Below, piece by piece: positions 28,354 through 37,103 of a stretch of DNA of 64,000 bases. A program made the position numbers and the translations under genes. Within the stretch, counting starts at the first letter, position 1. Each line of letters begins with the position of its first letter. Below the pieces are notes generated by a model. That model worked only from the letters and a program-made list of their open reading frames with translations, was not told the origin of the DNA and did no database searches. Source of the DNA: Sulfitobacter sp. JL08 (lineage in GTDB: Bacteria; Pseudomonadota; Alphaproteobacteria; Rhodobacterales; Rhodobacteraceae); the NCBI RefSeq assembly GCF_003352045.1, contig NZ_CP025815.1, positions 3,782,001-3,846,000 on the forward strand, given 5' to 3'.

Positions 28354-29093
28354 GTTTGCAGCGGCGCGCCCAAATCGGCCGGTTCGATGGTGACGACATA
28401 GGCAAGGATCGCGTCCAGATCCTGCCCGCTCATCCGCATCGGCTCGATCGGCGACGGGCGGGCCGGATCAAAAGGCTGTGTGATCCCATCAACCTGCGTA
28501 AAGGCCGGGTGCGGTTTCAGCGCGTAAAAAGCCTCGAACCGGAATTCCCAGTTGTCCAGCGCCCGGATCAGGGCAAAAGACGGGGTCGATCCGATGGCTT
28601 TCATGCGGTTCTTTTCGTTCACAACGTGGCATCGCCCGCAATGCACCAGCGACAAACGTTCGCCCGCGACGGCATCACCGTCGCGGATCACCGGCGCATC
28701 TTCGACTTCGGCGACGACCGGCAATGTGAACATCGCGCCATCGTCCGGCTGATACCCCGTTATGGCCCGTCCGCCAGCATCCGAAACAAGCCATTCAACG
28801 AACCGGTCTGCCGCAGGTGTGCTTTGCACAACATCCAGATACCAAGTTGCGGCCGGACCCTCGAAAACGGCCGTTCCGCGATTGTCGGTATTCAACTCAA
28901 GCTCGGCCGGTTCACCCGATGTAACGCGCGACACCTTGACCGATGTTTTAAGGGAAAACCGAGGCAACAGGTGATCAGGCAGGCCGGTCTTTTCCAGCGT
29001 ATCGGGAACCAGAAGGCGGAAAGTCTTGTCATCCGCATGTGCAAGGTTGACCATCGACAGCCAAATGCCAAATGTGCACCACAAAATACGCAT
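28347..29093 (-). CDS. Secreted fusion of a shortened tungstate-binding-protein fold with cytochrome c
   Basis: 248 residues: signal peptide to about residue 20 (LAHA), a region like periplasmic tungstate/molybdate-binding proteins, then a cytochrome c domain with CGRCH at 152-156 and a likely Met ligand in EPMRMSG. Residues 25-55 (KTGLPDHLLPRFSLKTSVKV) match the first strand and helix of TupA-like proteins. Residues 94-128 (AADRFVEWLVSDAGGRAI...) match their last helices. The middle of that fold, which builds most of the oxyanion site, is missing. The gene has a GAGG ribosome site. Placement beside a Mo/W formate dehydrogenase is suggestive, but the function is unknown. Confidence 0.75.
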   Translation of the reverse strand: MRILWCTFGIWLSMVNLAHADDKTFRLLVPDTLEKTGLPDHLLPRFSLKTSVKVSRVTSGEPAELELNTDNRGTAVFEGPAATWYLDVVQSTPAADRFVEWLVSDAGGRAITGYQPDDGAMFTLPVVAEVEDAPVIRDGDAVAGERLSLVHCGRCHVVNEKNRMKAIGSTPSFALIRALDNWEFRFEAFYALKPHPAFTQVDGITQPFDPARPSPIEPMRMSGQDLDAILAYVVTIEPADLGAPLQTQ

Positions 29094-29191
29094 ACGAACC
29101 TCTTTTTGCCTGAACCGCAGGCCAGAAGCCTAGCGGCACATAACGCCGCGGGTCAACATTTCGGACATCCAGATCAAAGGAGCACAAGCTT

Positions 29192-29386
29192 ATGAGCGAA
29201 GATTTCAATATGTCGATGCGCAAATTCCTCAAGCAGGTTGGCGTGACATCGCAACAGGCCATAGAAGAAGCGATGCGCGGAAAATCCACCGGCGGCCAGA
29301 GTTTCGAGGCCAAGGTGGTTTTGACAATTCCGGGCCTCGATCTGGAGCATGTCGTGACAGGAAAAATCACAGGTCAGGATAACTGA
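29192..29386 (+). CDS. DUF6494-like small protein
   Basis: 64 residues, starting after a strong AAAGGAG. The sequence NMSMRKFLKQVGVTSQQAIEEAMR forms a predicted helical N-terminal half, followed by a two-strand C-terminal half (FEAKVVLTIPGLDLEHVVTG). It resembles a small family found beside formate dehydrogenase and Mrp genes in Rhodobacteraceae; the DUF number is from memory. One base separates its stop from the Mrp gene start, so the two are co-translated. Confidence 0.75.
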   Translation: MSEDFNMSMRKFLKQVGVTSQQAIEEAMRGKSTGGQSFEAKVVLTIPGLDLEHVVTGKITGQDN

Positions 29387-29387
29387 A

Positions 29388-30455
29388 GTGTCCGTAACGC
29401 GCGACGATGTACTTTCAGTACTGAAAACCATCAAGGATCCGCTTTCGGATCAGGATATCATGGCCGCCGGCCTTGTGCGCGCCCTGTCAGTCGACGAAGG
29501 AGCGGTACGGTTTGTGTTTGAAGTGGCCCCGTCTCTGGCCGCGAAAATGGAACCCGTGCGCGCCCAAGCCGAGGCGGCACTGAAGGCGATGCCGGGCATC
29601 GCCAGCGTCTCTGCGATCATGACGGCCCATACCACAAGCGCGCCGCCACCGGATCTGAAACCGTCGCGCCCTGCCGAAGCAAAAGGCCCCCAGAAAATTC
29701 CCGGCATCGACCGGATTGTTGCCATCGCCTCGGGCAAGGGTGGTGTTGGAAAATCTACAGTTTCGGCAAATCTTGCCTGTGCCCTCGCCGCCGAAGGCCG
29801 TCGCGTGGGATTGCTGGATGCCGATGTTTACGGCCCCTCCCAGCCGCGTATGCTGGGTGTGTCCGGGCGCCCGGCTTCGCCCGATGGGAAGACGATCCTG
29901 CCGATGCGCAATCATGGCGTCACGATGATGTCGCTGGGATTGATGGCGAACGAAGATCAGGCGGTCGTGTGGCGTGGGCCGATGTTGATGGGCGCGCTTC
30001 AGCAAATGCTGTCGCAGGTCCAATGGGGCGCGTTGGATGTATTGTTGGTTGATCTTCCACCCGGTACCGGTGACGTACAGATGACACTGGCACAAAAGGC
30101 CCAGCTGAACGGCGCGATCATTGTATCGACCCCGCAGGATGTTGCATTGATCGATGCCCGAAAAGGCATCGACATGTTCAACCAGCTGGGCACACCCATT
30201 CTGGGAATGATCGAAAACATGAGCACGCATATCTGTTCGGCCTGTGGCCACGAAGAACATATTTTCGGCCATGGTGGCGTTGTCAGCGAAGCCGCCAAGA
30301 TCGGTGTACCTCTGATGGCGGAAATTCCGTTGCATCTGGATATCCGTCTGGCAGCCGACGGCGGCGCACCGATTGTGGTGTCCAAACCGGACAGCGCGCA
30401 GGCACAGGCCTTTCGCAAAGTCGCGCGGGCCCTTATTGCGGATGGCAACGCATGA
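29388..30455 (+). CDS. apbC: Mrp/ApbC-type P-loop iron-sulfur carrier ATPase
   Basis: 355 residues from a GTG start. The N-terminal MIP18/DUF59 domain (1-80) is followed by the P-loop ATPase with deviant Walker A SGKGGVGKST (115-124), then LLVDLPPGTGDVQ and a C-terminal CSACGHEE that can hold a bridging [4Fe-4S] cluster. The family loads Fe-S clusters onto apoproteins. Its position after the DUF6494-like gene, within reach of a very Fe-S-rich formate dehydrogenase, suggests it matures that complex. It overlaps the next gene by four bases. Confidence 0.9.
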   Translation: MSVTRDDVLSVLKTIKDPLSDQDIMAAGLVRALSVDEGAVRFVFEVAPSLAAKMEPVRAQAEAALKAMPGIASVSAIMTAHTTSAPPPDLKPSRPAEAKGPQKIPGIDRIVAIASGKGGVGKSTVSANLACALAAEGRRVGLLDADVYGPSQPRMLGVSGRPASPDGKTILPMRNHGVTMMSLGLMANEDQAVVWRGPMLMGALQQMLSQVQWGALDVLLVDLPPGTGDVQMTLAQKAQLNGAIIVSTPQDVALIDARKGIDMFNQLGTPILGMIENMSTHICSACGHEEHIFGHGGVVSEAAKIGVPLMAEIPLHLDIRLAADGGAPIVVSKPDSAQAQAFRKVARALIADGNA

Positions 30456-31159
30456 CCACGCCCACCTTTCCCCCATTGCTTAGCGGCTTTGCCGTTTCCG
30501 GTGACACCGATCCCTTTGATACGGCACAGGCACAGGCCGCCATAGGGTGTGACGCGGGTTTGATCGTTTACAACCTCGGGGCAACAGAGTTGCGGGCCGC
30601 AATCGTACTGGTGCCAGAAGTGCCACTGGCTGATGCAATGGCCATGCTGCCGGCCTGTGGTGTCGGCTTCCAGAATGCTTTGGGCGCACTGGCCCCGCCA
30701 GAGGTTGCCGTTCATCTCGACTGGAAGGGCGGCATTCAGGTGAACGGGGCATCCTGTGGCAGGTTGCGGGCTGTCGCATCAACCAATGACCCCGAACAGG
30801 TTCCCGACTGGTTGATCGTCGGACTTGAGGTTCCGCTTTGGCCCGCGTCAGACGATACCGGCCACACTCCGGATCAAACGGCCCTTTACGCCGAAGGATG
30901 CGCCGATGTGGATGCTGTTCAGCTTCTGGAAAGCTGGGCCCGGCACACGTTGGTCTGGATCAGCCGCTGGACAGACGAAGGAACCGCCGTCGTTCACAAT
31001 GAATGGCGCGGCCTGTCCAGCGATATCGGCGAAAACGTGGCCTTTGCCGATCAAAGCGGCACATTCCTGGGCGTTGACGAAAAGTTCGGGATGCTGCTTC
31101 GTAGCGGTGACACGAACCATCTTATCCCCCTGACCCGCGTTCTGGAGGCTTCACAATGA
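30452..31159 (+). CDS. Biotin/lipoate protein ligase-like protein with C-terminal DUF4444
   Basis: 235 residues. The first 150 match the BirA/LplA fold (VHLDWKGGIQVNGASCGRLRA, then WLIVGLEVPLW), but the canonical GRGR-like biotin-binding loop of BirA is absent. The C-terminal part (HNEWRGLSSDIGENV...GVDEKFGMLLR) resembles DUF4444. It is overlapped by its neighbours on both sides and so belongs to the Mrp unit. The substrate and target are unknown; the missing loop argues against ordinary biotinylation. Confidence 0.75.
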   Translation: MTTPTFPPLLSGFAVSGDTDPFDTAQAQAAIGCDAGLIVYNLGATELRAAIVLVPEVPLADAMAMLPACGVGFQNALGALAPPEVAVHLDWKGGIQVNGASCGRLRAVASTNDPEQVPDWLIVGLEVPLWPASDDTGHTPDQTALYAEGCADVDAVQLLESWARHTLVWISRWTDEGTAVVHNEWRGLSSDIGENVAFADQSGTFLGVDEKFGMLLRSGDTNHLIPLTRVLEASQ

Positions 31160-31668
31160 CAGACGGTGCCCCCGCATATCTGGCCCGCGCAATCCATTTC
31201 GATGAAAGCGATATGAACATCTTTCACACTCCGGCCCGCACGGGCGAATGGTGCATTTCGGGCGGTTTCGAATTCTCGAACTGGTCCGAGGGTGATCTGA
31301 CGGGCAAGGCCAAACAGGCTTTTGCCAATGGCTGGCTTGGGCTGGAAACCTTCGGAAGGGTATCTGTTGTTGCAATCACCAAGATCGAACCTTCCGAATT
31401 CGAGGTACTGATAGATATGCTGGCCGCCCATTTCGTCAGCCATTACGGCGCACCATCCGTTGAAGCCGCGCGCGGTGTTGCATTGGCTGAGCTGACCCAA
31501 ATGGCGGAACTTTGCGACGGACAGGCCCCCAACACGCTGCTGATGCTAAGCCGCGAGTTGACCGAGGCCGGTGTGAAAGAGGCCTTTCGTATGATCGAGC
31601 CGCAAGAGGCCGGTCTGGACCAGTTTGCCATTCACGGATCGCTGGACGAAGAACCGCACCAACACTAG
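31156..31668 (+). CDS. DUF6505-like conserved protein
   Basis: 170-residue soluble protein with segments typical of a small Rhodobacteraceae family: LARAIHFDESDMNIF near the start and GEWCISGGFEFSNWSEGDLTGKAKQAFANGW. The DUF number is recalled and not checked. There is no membrane or metal motif apart from a His-rich C-terminus (EEPHQH). It is the last gene of the formate dehydrogenase accessory block, coupled to the ligase-like gene by an ATGA overlap. Confidence 0.7.
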   Translation: MTDGAPAYLARAIHFDESDMNIFHTPARTGEWCISGGFEFSNWSEGDLTGKAKQAFANGWLGLETFGRVSVVAITKIEPSEFEVLIDMLAAHFVSHYGAPSVEAARGVALAELTQMAELCDGQAPNTLLMLSRELTEAGVKEAFRMIEPQEAGLDQFAIHGSLDEEPHQH

Positions 31669-31769
31669 AACGGGCGTGTCGCGAGACTGTTGTGGCGTCT
31701 GTTTCCGGTGCTTGCCCAAAAGATCAAACCATGCGGTTATGACCCGATGGGATTTGGGGAAAACCGCCG

Positions 31770-33167
31770 ATGCTTGATCCGCTTTTCGTAAACGCGCTTG
31801 AACAGATTTGCGGGTCCGGCGCCATTCTGACCGGCAACGCTCTTGCCGGTCAGGATTTCGGATTTCACCCTGAAAATCTTGGCGCGACATGCGCCGTGCG
31901 CCCGCAATCAACGGAACAGGTTGCCGATGTCTTGAAGCTGTGTAACCGGTTCGGGGTTTCCGCCGTGCCCCAGGGCGGATTGACGGGTCTTGCAGGTGGC
32001 GCTGTTTCAAATGCGGGACAGATAATTATCAGCAGCGCAAGACTGCCGACGGAGATTGAAATAGATCCGGTGAACCGGCTTGCGCTGGTTACAGCGGGCA
32101 CCACGTTGGCAGCGCTTGATCATGCAGCGCGTAAACACGGATTGTGCGCCGGCATTGACATCGGCGCGCGTGATACGGCAACCATCGGCGGCATGATCGC
32201 CACCAATGCTGGCGGGGGCGAGGCATTTCGCAACGGCATCATGCGCAACCGTGTTCTCGGGCTTGAGGCGGTTTCGGCGACCGGCATCATCATGTCCGAC
32301 CTGAAAAGGGTCACCAAGGCCAATGAAGGCATCGATATAAAACAGGTATTTATCGGATCCGAAGGCACATTGGGCTTCATCACCCGCGCCGTTTTGCGGC
32401 TGGCACCAGCGCCCGGCATTTGCTGCACCTTTATCGCGTCATTTTCCGACACGATAACCGCGCTGAACATGTTTCACGCCCTGAACGCCATGCCATCTGC
32501 CCGGCTGTTGCGGGCCGAGATCATGTGGCGCGATTATGCGGTTGAAACGGCCAAAGCACTGAACCTGCAAGCCGTTTTACCTGCCCCGGATCGCTCTGTG
32601 CATGTTGCCTTTGAAATGGATCCGTTGAACGGGTCTGTTGATGCGTTTTTGGATCCTCTGGCCGAGCAACTGGAAACCGCCGGATGTGAAGACGTGATCG
32701 TGGCCCAGAACGAACGGGAACGAAACAACATCTGGATGGTGCGCGAAGACAGCTGGGCATTGGAAAAGATGTTTTCGCATAACTTCTGGTATGATGTTTC
32801 ACTGCCCCACAGCATGCTTGACGGCTATGTCACGCGCACAAAAGACGCGCTGCAAAAGTTGCACCCCTCGATCCGAACATTTGTGATGGGGCATCTGGGC
32901 GATGGCAACCTGCATCTGACAATCTCGGGCACTGACGAAATCGGCGAACTGCACGATGCTATTTCAGAGATCGTTTATCAGGGTCTTGCCGCTTCGGGCG
33001 CATCCTTTTCCGCAGAACACGGCATCGGAACAGACAAACGGTCTGATCTGGGCCGCTACGGCGATGCAGGAAAACTCCAGATCATGCGGATGATAAAATC
33101 TGCGCTGGACCCGAACGGGATCATGAATCCCGGCAAGGTCATCACAATCGACATCGCTGAAACCTGA
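31770..33167 (+). CDS. FAD-linked oxidase (GlcD/D-2-hydroxyacid dehydrogenase type)
   Basis: 465 residues with the PCMH-type FAD domain (VPQGGLTGLAGGAVSNAGQI and IGGMIATNAGG) and a C-terminal substrate domain with the conserved GHLGDGNLHL and AEHGIGTDKR. These enzymes oxidise D-2-hydroxyacids such as D-lactate, D-2-hydroxyglutarate or glycolate. It lies 100 bases before a GntR gene and in the same direction as the catabolic operon that follows. It may feed the same pathway or be independent. Confidence 0.87.
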   Translation: MLDPLFVNALEQICGSGAILTGNALAGQDFGFHPENLGATCAVRPQSTEQVADVLKLCNRFGVSAVPQGGLTGLAGGAVSNAGQIIISSARLPTEIEIDPVNRLALVTAGTTLAALDHAARKHGLCAGIDIGARDTATIGGMIATNAGGGEAFRNGIMRNRVLGLEAVSATGIIMSDLKRVTKANEGIDIKQVFIGSEGTLGFITRAVLRLAPAPGICCTFIASFSDTITALNMFHALNAMPSARLLRAEIMWRDYAVETAKALNLQAVLPAPDRSVHVAFEMDPLNGSVDAFLDPLAEQLETAGCEDVIVAQNERERNNIWMVREDSWALEKMFSHNFWYDVSLPHSMLDGYVTRTKDALQKLHPSIRTFVMGHLGDGNLHLTISGTDEIGELHDAISEIVYQGLAASGASFSAEHGIGTDKRSDLGRYGDAGKLQIMRMIKSALDPNGIMNPGKVITIDIAET

Positions 33168-33192
33168 ACCGATATCAGGCCGCAGGAATGGC

Positions 33193-33232
33193 TTGACTCG
33201 GTCACAGGTCACGCCCTATTAAAATGTATACA
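33193..33232 (+). promoter_or_regulatory. Promoter and possible GntR operator
   Basis: A -35 TTGACT (33193-33198) and -10 TATTAA (33217-33222) are 18 bp apart. TGTATACA (33225-33232) is an 8-bp palindrome at the start site, of the kind bound by FadR-like GntR proteins (around TATAC). The gene following is itself a FadR-like regulator, so self-control is plausible. Confidence 0.55.
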
Positions 33233-33267
33233 ATATGTCCACAATTTGTAGAATCAGGAACTGACCC

Positions 33268-33972
33268 TTGTCGAAATCCCGAAAACTGGATTGTCTCAAC
33301 GATCTGAAGCTTAGAATCCTGACACTGGATTTGGGCCCCGGCTCTGATCTGGACGAAGTCACTCTTGCTGATCACTACGGAATTTCGCGCACGCCCCTGC
33401 GCGAGATAGTGCAGCGTCTTGCCGGTGACGGGTATCTTGAACTGGCCGAAAACCGCGGCGCCAAGGTGGCATCGATGGACCTGAACACAATGCGCACGTT
33501 CTTTCAGACGGCGCCGCTGATCTATGCCAACATTGCCCGTCTGGCCGCCGAAAACCGCCAACCCGTTCAGATCGAAGACCTGAAGAAAACCCAGACCCAG
33601 TTTGCGACAGCAACAAAAAATGCAAACGCCGCGCAAGCTGCGATGTTGAACCACCGCTTTCACGCCATCATCGGCGAAATGGCCCATAACCCGTATCTCG
33701 TGGCCAGTCTAAGCCGGATGCTGGTCGATCATACCCGTCTAAGCCAGACATTCTATCGCCCGGAATCAGACACGGAACAGGCTTTGGTAAAGAAGGCCAG
33801 CGATCAGCATGACGCGATGATTTCCGCAATCGAAGCGCGTGAACCCGCGCTGGCCATCGACCTGACATTGCAACACTGGGATCTGTCAAAAGATCGCCTG
33901 GAACGTTTCGTCACCCCCGACCCTTTGCCACTGGATGTGATTTCCCTCAAGGAGCGCCGCAATGCAGTTTGA
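33268..33972 (+). CDS. FadR-subfamily GntR transcriptional regulator
   Basis: 234 residues from a TTG start preceded by a weak AGGAA. A winged-helix domain (ADHYGISRTPLREIVQRLAGDGYLELAENRG) is followed by an FCD ligand domain with metal-binding positions of the type D/N-x3-H...H...H (HRFHAIIG, DQHDAMI and LTLQHWDLSKDRL). The FCD group usually senses organic acids or sugars. It is the first gene of the operon it most likely controls and overlaps the DapA-like gene. Confidence 0.87.
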   Translation: MSKSRKLDCLNDLKLRILTLDLGPGSDLDEVTLADHYGISRTPLREIVQRLAGDGYLELAENRGAKVASMDLNTMRTFFQTAPLIYANIARLAAENRQPVQIEDLKKTQTQFATATKNANAAQAAMLNHRFHAIIGEMAHNPYLVASLSRMLVDHTRLSQTFYRPESDTEQALVKKASDQHDAMISAIEAREPALAIDLTLQHWDLSKDRLERFVTPDPLPLDVISLKERRNAV

Positions 33973-34867
33973 AGGCATCTACACCCCCCTGATCACACCT
34001 TATCATGATGATTTCACCGTCAACGAAGATGCGCTGGCCGATACCGTAGAACACCTGATCGGGGCCGGTGTGAACGGCATCATCGTGGCGGGTACAACCG
34101 GCGAATATTATGCGCAAACCGGCGAAGAACGTGTCTGGATGATGAAACGCGCCACTGATCTGATCAAGGGGCGGGTTCCTGTCATCATCGGCACCGGCGC
34201 CATCCGCACCGAAGACAGCATAGAATTTGCGCTGGCGGCAAAGGCCCACAAGGCGAATGCCATTCTGGTTGCCACGCCCCCTTACGCGTACCCGACAGGG
34301 CGTGAGATTGCCCTTCATGCGCTTGCAATTGACCGGGCGGCCAACCTGCCTGTGATGCTTTACAATTATCCCGGCCGCATGTCTGTCAACATGGATGAAG
34401 ACACGCTGAACCGGCTGGGACGGTCCCCCAATTTTTGCGCGATCAAGGAAAGCAGCGGTGACATCAACCGCCTGCACATGCTGGCGCGGGATTATCCGCA
34501 TATCGCATTGTCCTGCGGCATGGATGATCAGGCACTGGAGTTTTTCGCCTGGGGCGCACGCAGCTGGGTTTGCGCCGGATCAAATTTCGCCCCCGAGGCA
34601 CATATCGCGCTTTATCGTGCCTGCGCCGTCGAGGGTGATTTTACCAAGGGGCGCGCGATCATGTCAGCCATGCTACCGCTGATGCGGGTGCTGGAACAGG
34701 GCGGCAAGTTCATCCAGTGCATCAAAAACGGGCTGACCCTGCGTGGCATAGATGCCGGACCGCCGCGCAAACCGCTGCAACCGCTGAACAAAGATGACAA
34801 ACGCGAACTGGCCGAGGTCATTCGCACCATGAACACAACCATTTCCCAGATCACGGGAGAGTCATAA
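33962..34867 (+). CDS. DapA/NAL-superfamily class I aldolase or dehydratase
   Basis: 301 residues with the full catalytic set of the pyruvate-type Schiff-base family: GTTGE (45-49), Tyr134 in LYNYPGR and the Schiff-base Lys162 in AIKESSGD. Family members include dihydrodipicolinate synthase, N-acetylneuraminate lyase, ketodeoxy-sugar aldolases and hydroxyproline-pathway deaminases. Context argues for catabolism: the adjacent genes are an aldehyde dehydrogenase and a redox enzyme and there is no lysine gene. A deaminase or aldolase forming a semialdehyde for the next enzyme is a plausible role. Confidence 0.87.
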   Translation: MQFEGIYTPLITPYHDDFTVNEDALADTVEHLIGAGVNGIIVAGTTGEYYAQTGEERVWMMKRATDLIKGRVPVIIGTGAIRTEDSIEFALAAKAHKANAILVATPPYAYPTGREIALHALAIDRAANLPVMLYNYPGRMSVNMDEDTLNRLGRSPNFCAIKESSGDINRLHMLARDYPHIALSCGMDDQALEFFAWGARSWVCAGSNFAPEAHIALYRACAVEGDFTKGRAIMSAMLPLMRVLEQGGKFIQCIKNGLTLRGIDAGPPRKPLQPLNKDDKRELAEVIRTMNTTISQITGES

Positions 34868-36345
34868 TGACCGATTTGCTGACCCACGCAGAATACCAAG
34901 CCATCGCAGGTTCTCTGACCCTGCCGCGCGCGCCGTTTATCGACGGCAAATTCCACAAGGGCGCGGGGCCGATGATGGCGACAATCAACCCGGCGACAGG
35001 CGCGGAACTGGCACAGATCAGCACCGCGAACGCCGCAGATGTTGATCTTTCCGTATCAAAGGCACGCGATGCGTTCGATCAGGGGCGTTGGGCCAAAATC
35101 CACCCGTCCGAACGAAAAGACACACTGATCCGTCTGTGCAAACTGATCACCCGAAACCGGCGCGAACTGGCCGTGATGGAAAGCCTCGACAGTGGCAAAC
35201 CGATCCGCGATTGCGAATCGATCGATCTGCCCGAAACCATCAACTGCATCAAATGGCACGCCGAAGCGATCGACAAGATCTATGACCAGACGGGGCCGTC
35301 CGGCGACGATGCGATTTCCCTGATCGTGCGCGAACCCGTTGGCGTTGTAGCCGCCATACTGCCATGGAATTTCCCGCTTTTGATGATGGCATGGAAAATC
35401 GGGCCCGCACTGGCCGCCGGGAATTCGGTGATCGTGAAACCCGCGGAACAGACCACCCTGACCGCGCTGCGGCTGGCCGAACTGGCCTACGAAGCCGGTG
35501 TGCCGAACGGTGTCTTGCAGGTTTTGCCCGGGGACGGGCCGTCTGTGGGTGAACCGCTGGGGCGGCACGGCGGGGTGGATATGGTCAGCTTTACCGGATC
35601 AACAGAAACCGGACGGCGGTTTTTGCGGTATTCGGCCGACAGCAATCTGAAAAAGGTGGTTCTGGAATGCGGTGGCAAAAACCCCGCTATCGTGCTGGCA
35701 GATGCCGAAAACCTTGATCATGTGGCGCAGCATGTGGTGAATGCCGCGTTCTGGAACATGGGTGAAAACTGTTCCGCCGCCTCGCGCCTGATTGTCCACA
35801 AGAATGTGAAATCCGCACTGATGGACCGGATCAAGGCGCGCATGCGGGATTGGAAAACCGGCGATCCGCTGGACCCCGCCAACCATCTGGGCGCGCTGGT
35901 TGATGCGGAACACTGCGCGAAAGTGCGAAGCTATATGGACAAATCGGATGCTGGCAAGGGGCCATATGTTCAGCCCGTTGTTTATGAAGTACCCAAATCC
36001 GACAAACGGACGCGCGAAGAAATCTTTGGCCCCGTTCTGGCTGTGATCGAAGTTTCAAGCACCGATGAAGCCGTCGCAATTGCCAATGATACCGAATACG
36101 GGCTGGCGGCTTCGCTGTTCACGGCCAGCGCGCGTCAGGCGATCAGGGTGGCCCGAGACATCCGCGCCGGAACCGTAACCGTGAACTGTTACGGAGAAGG
36201 CGATGCAGCAACGCCTTTTGGCGGGTACAAGCAATCCGGCTTTGGCGGGCGGGACAATGGCGTTCACGCTCACGACCAGTACACCGAACTGAAAACCATC
36301 TGGATCGATCTGACCGACCCGTCAGACGGGGACAACGTGGGATGA
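34867..36345 (+). CDS. Aldehyde dehydrogenase, PuuC/betaine-aldehyde type
   Basis: 492 residues; catalytic Cys302 in GENCSAA and general base Glu267 in LECGGKNP; NAD-binding motif in FTGSTETG. It belongs to the group acting on omega-amino or guanidino aldehydes such as gamma-glutamyl-aminobutyraldehyde. The start follows GGAGAG and overlaps the preceding stop by one base; its stop overlaps the next start by four. It probably oxidises the semialdehyde made by the DapA-like enzyme to an acid. Confidence 0.9.
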   Translation: MTDLLTHAEYQAIAGSLTLPRAPFIDGKFHKGAGPMMATINPATGAELAQISTANAADVDLSVSKARDAFDQGRWAKIHPSERKDTLIRLCKLITRNRRELAVMESLDSGKPIRDCESIDLPETINCIKWHAEAIDKIYDQTGPSGDDAISLIVREPVGVVAAILPWNFPLLMMAWKIGPALAAGNSVIVKPAEQTTLTALRLAELAYEAGVPNGVLQVLPGDGPSVGEPLGRHGGVDMVSFTGSTETGRRFLRYSADSNLKKVVLECGGKNPAIVLADAENLDHVAQHVVNAAFWNMGENCSAASRLIVHKNVKSALMDRIKARMRDWKTGDPLDPANHLGALVDAEHCAKVRSYMDKSDAGKGPYVQPVVYEVPKSDKRTREEIFGPVLAVIEVSSTDEAVAIANDTEYGLAASLFTASARQAIRVARDIRAGTVTVNCYGEGDAATPFGGYKQSGFGGRDNGVHAHDQYTELKTIWIDLTDPSDGDNVG

Positions 36346-37103
36346 GCGCCATCGGCTTTATCGGTACCGGCCACATCGCGGCCCCGATGGTGCGGTTCCT
36401 GTCGGACCACGGGCATGTGATTTCAGTGTCAGATCGCAACGCGGATGTCGCGGCGGACCTGAACAAAAGCCACGGGGTCAGGATTGCGGACAATCAAAGC
36501 GTGGTGGATGCCTCTGACATCGTGTTTCTTTGCGTACGGCCCCATCTGGCCGAAGACATACTGACCGCATTGAATTTCAGACAGGACCAGCAGATCATTT
36601 CGGTAATGGCAGGCGTTGCGCTGGAACGTCTTCAATCCCTTTGTTCGCCTGCCGCTGATTTCAGCCTGACCATCCCGTTCGGATTTCTGGAAGCCGGGGG
36701 CTGCCCCCTGCCTGCGTACCCGTCCAAAACTCTGCTGGAACACTTGTTTTCACCGGAAAATCCGGTGATCGAGCTGGCCTCGGAAAGCGCGCTGAACCAG
36801 CACTTCGCGATCTGCACGCTGCTGCCCGGCCTGCTTGACCTGATGTCGACCGGCGCAGGATGGTTGGGCGATGCCACCGGCGATCAGGACGCCGCGGCGC
36901 TTTACACAACTCAGCTGATCCGCGGTTTTCTGGCCGCGCTGCCACCATCAGATGCAGGTCAACTGTCGCGCGAACGCGATGCACTGGCCACCGATGGAAC
37001 CATCAGTCTGCAAATGACGACCGCACTGCGCGACGGCGGGTGCCATGACACATTGAAACAAGCACTTGATGCGATCAACGCACGTCTGGAGACAAAATCA
37101 TGA
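36342..37103 (+). CDS. ProC-like NAD(P)-dependent reductase or dehydrogenase
   Basis: 253 residues with an N-terminal Rossmann motif GFIGTGHIAAPM (residues 5-16) and DIVFLCVRPHLAEDIL. It is like pyrroline-5-carboxylate reductase or F420-dependent oxidoreductase families. The C-terminal helical dimerisation part is diverged, so the substrate is unclear: an imine, or a cyclic amine as in ProC, is suggested by fold only. It overlaps genes on both sides by four bases. Confidence 0.78.
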   Translation: MSAIGFIGTGHIAAPMVRFLSDHGHVISVSDRNADVAADLNKSHGVRIADNQSVVDASDIVFLCVRPHLAEDILTALNFRQDQQIISVMAGVALERLQSLCSPAADFSLTIPFGFLEAGGCPLPAYPSKTLLEHLFSPENPVIELASESALNQHFAICTLLPGLLDLMSTGAGWLGDATGDQDAAALYTTQLIRGFLAALPPSDAGQLSRERDALATDGTISLQMTTALRDGGCHDTLKQALDAINARLETKS

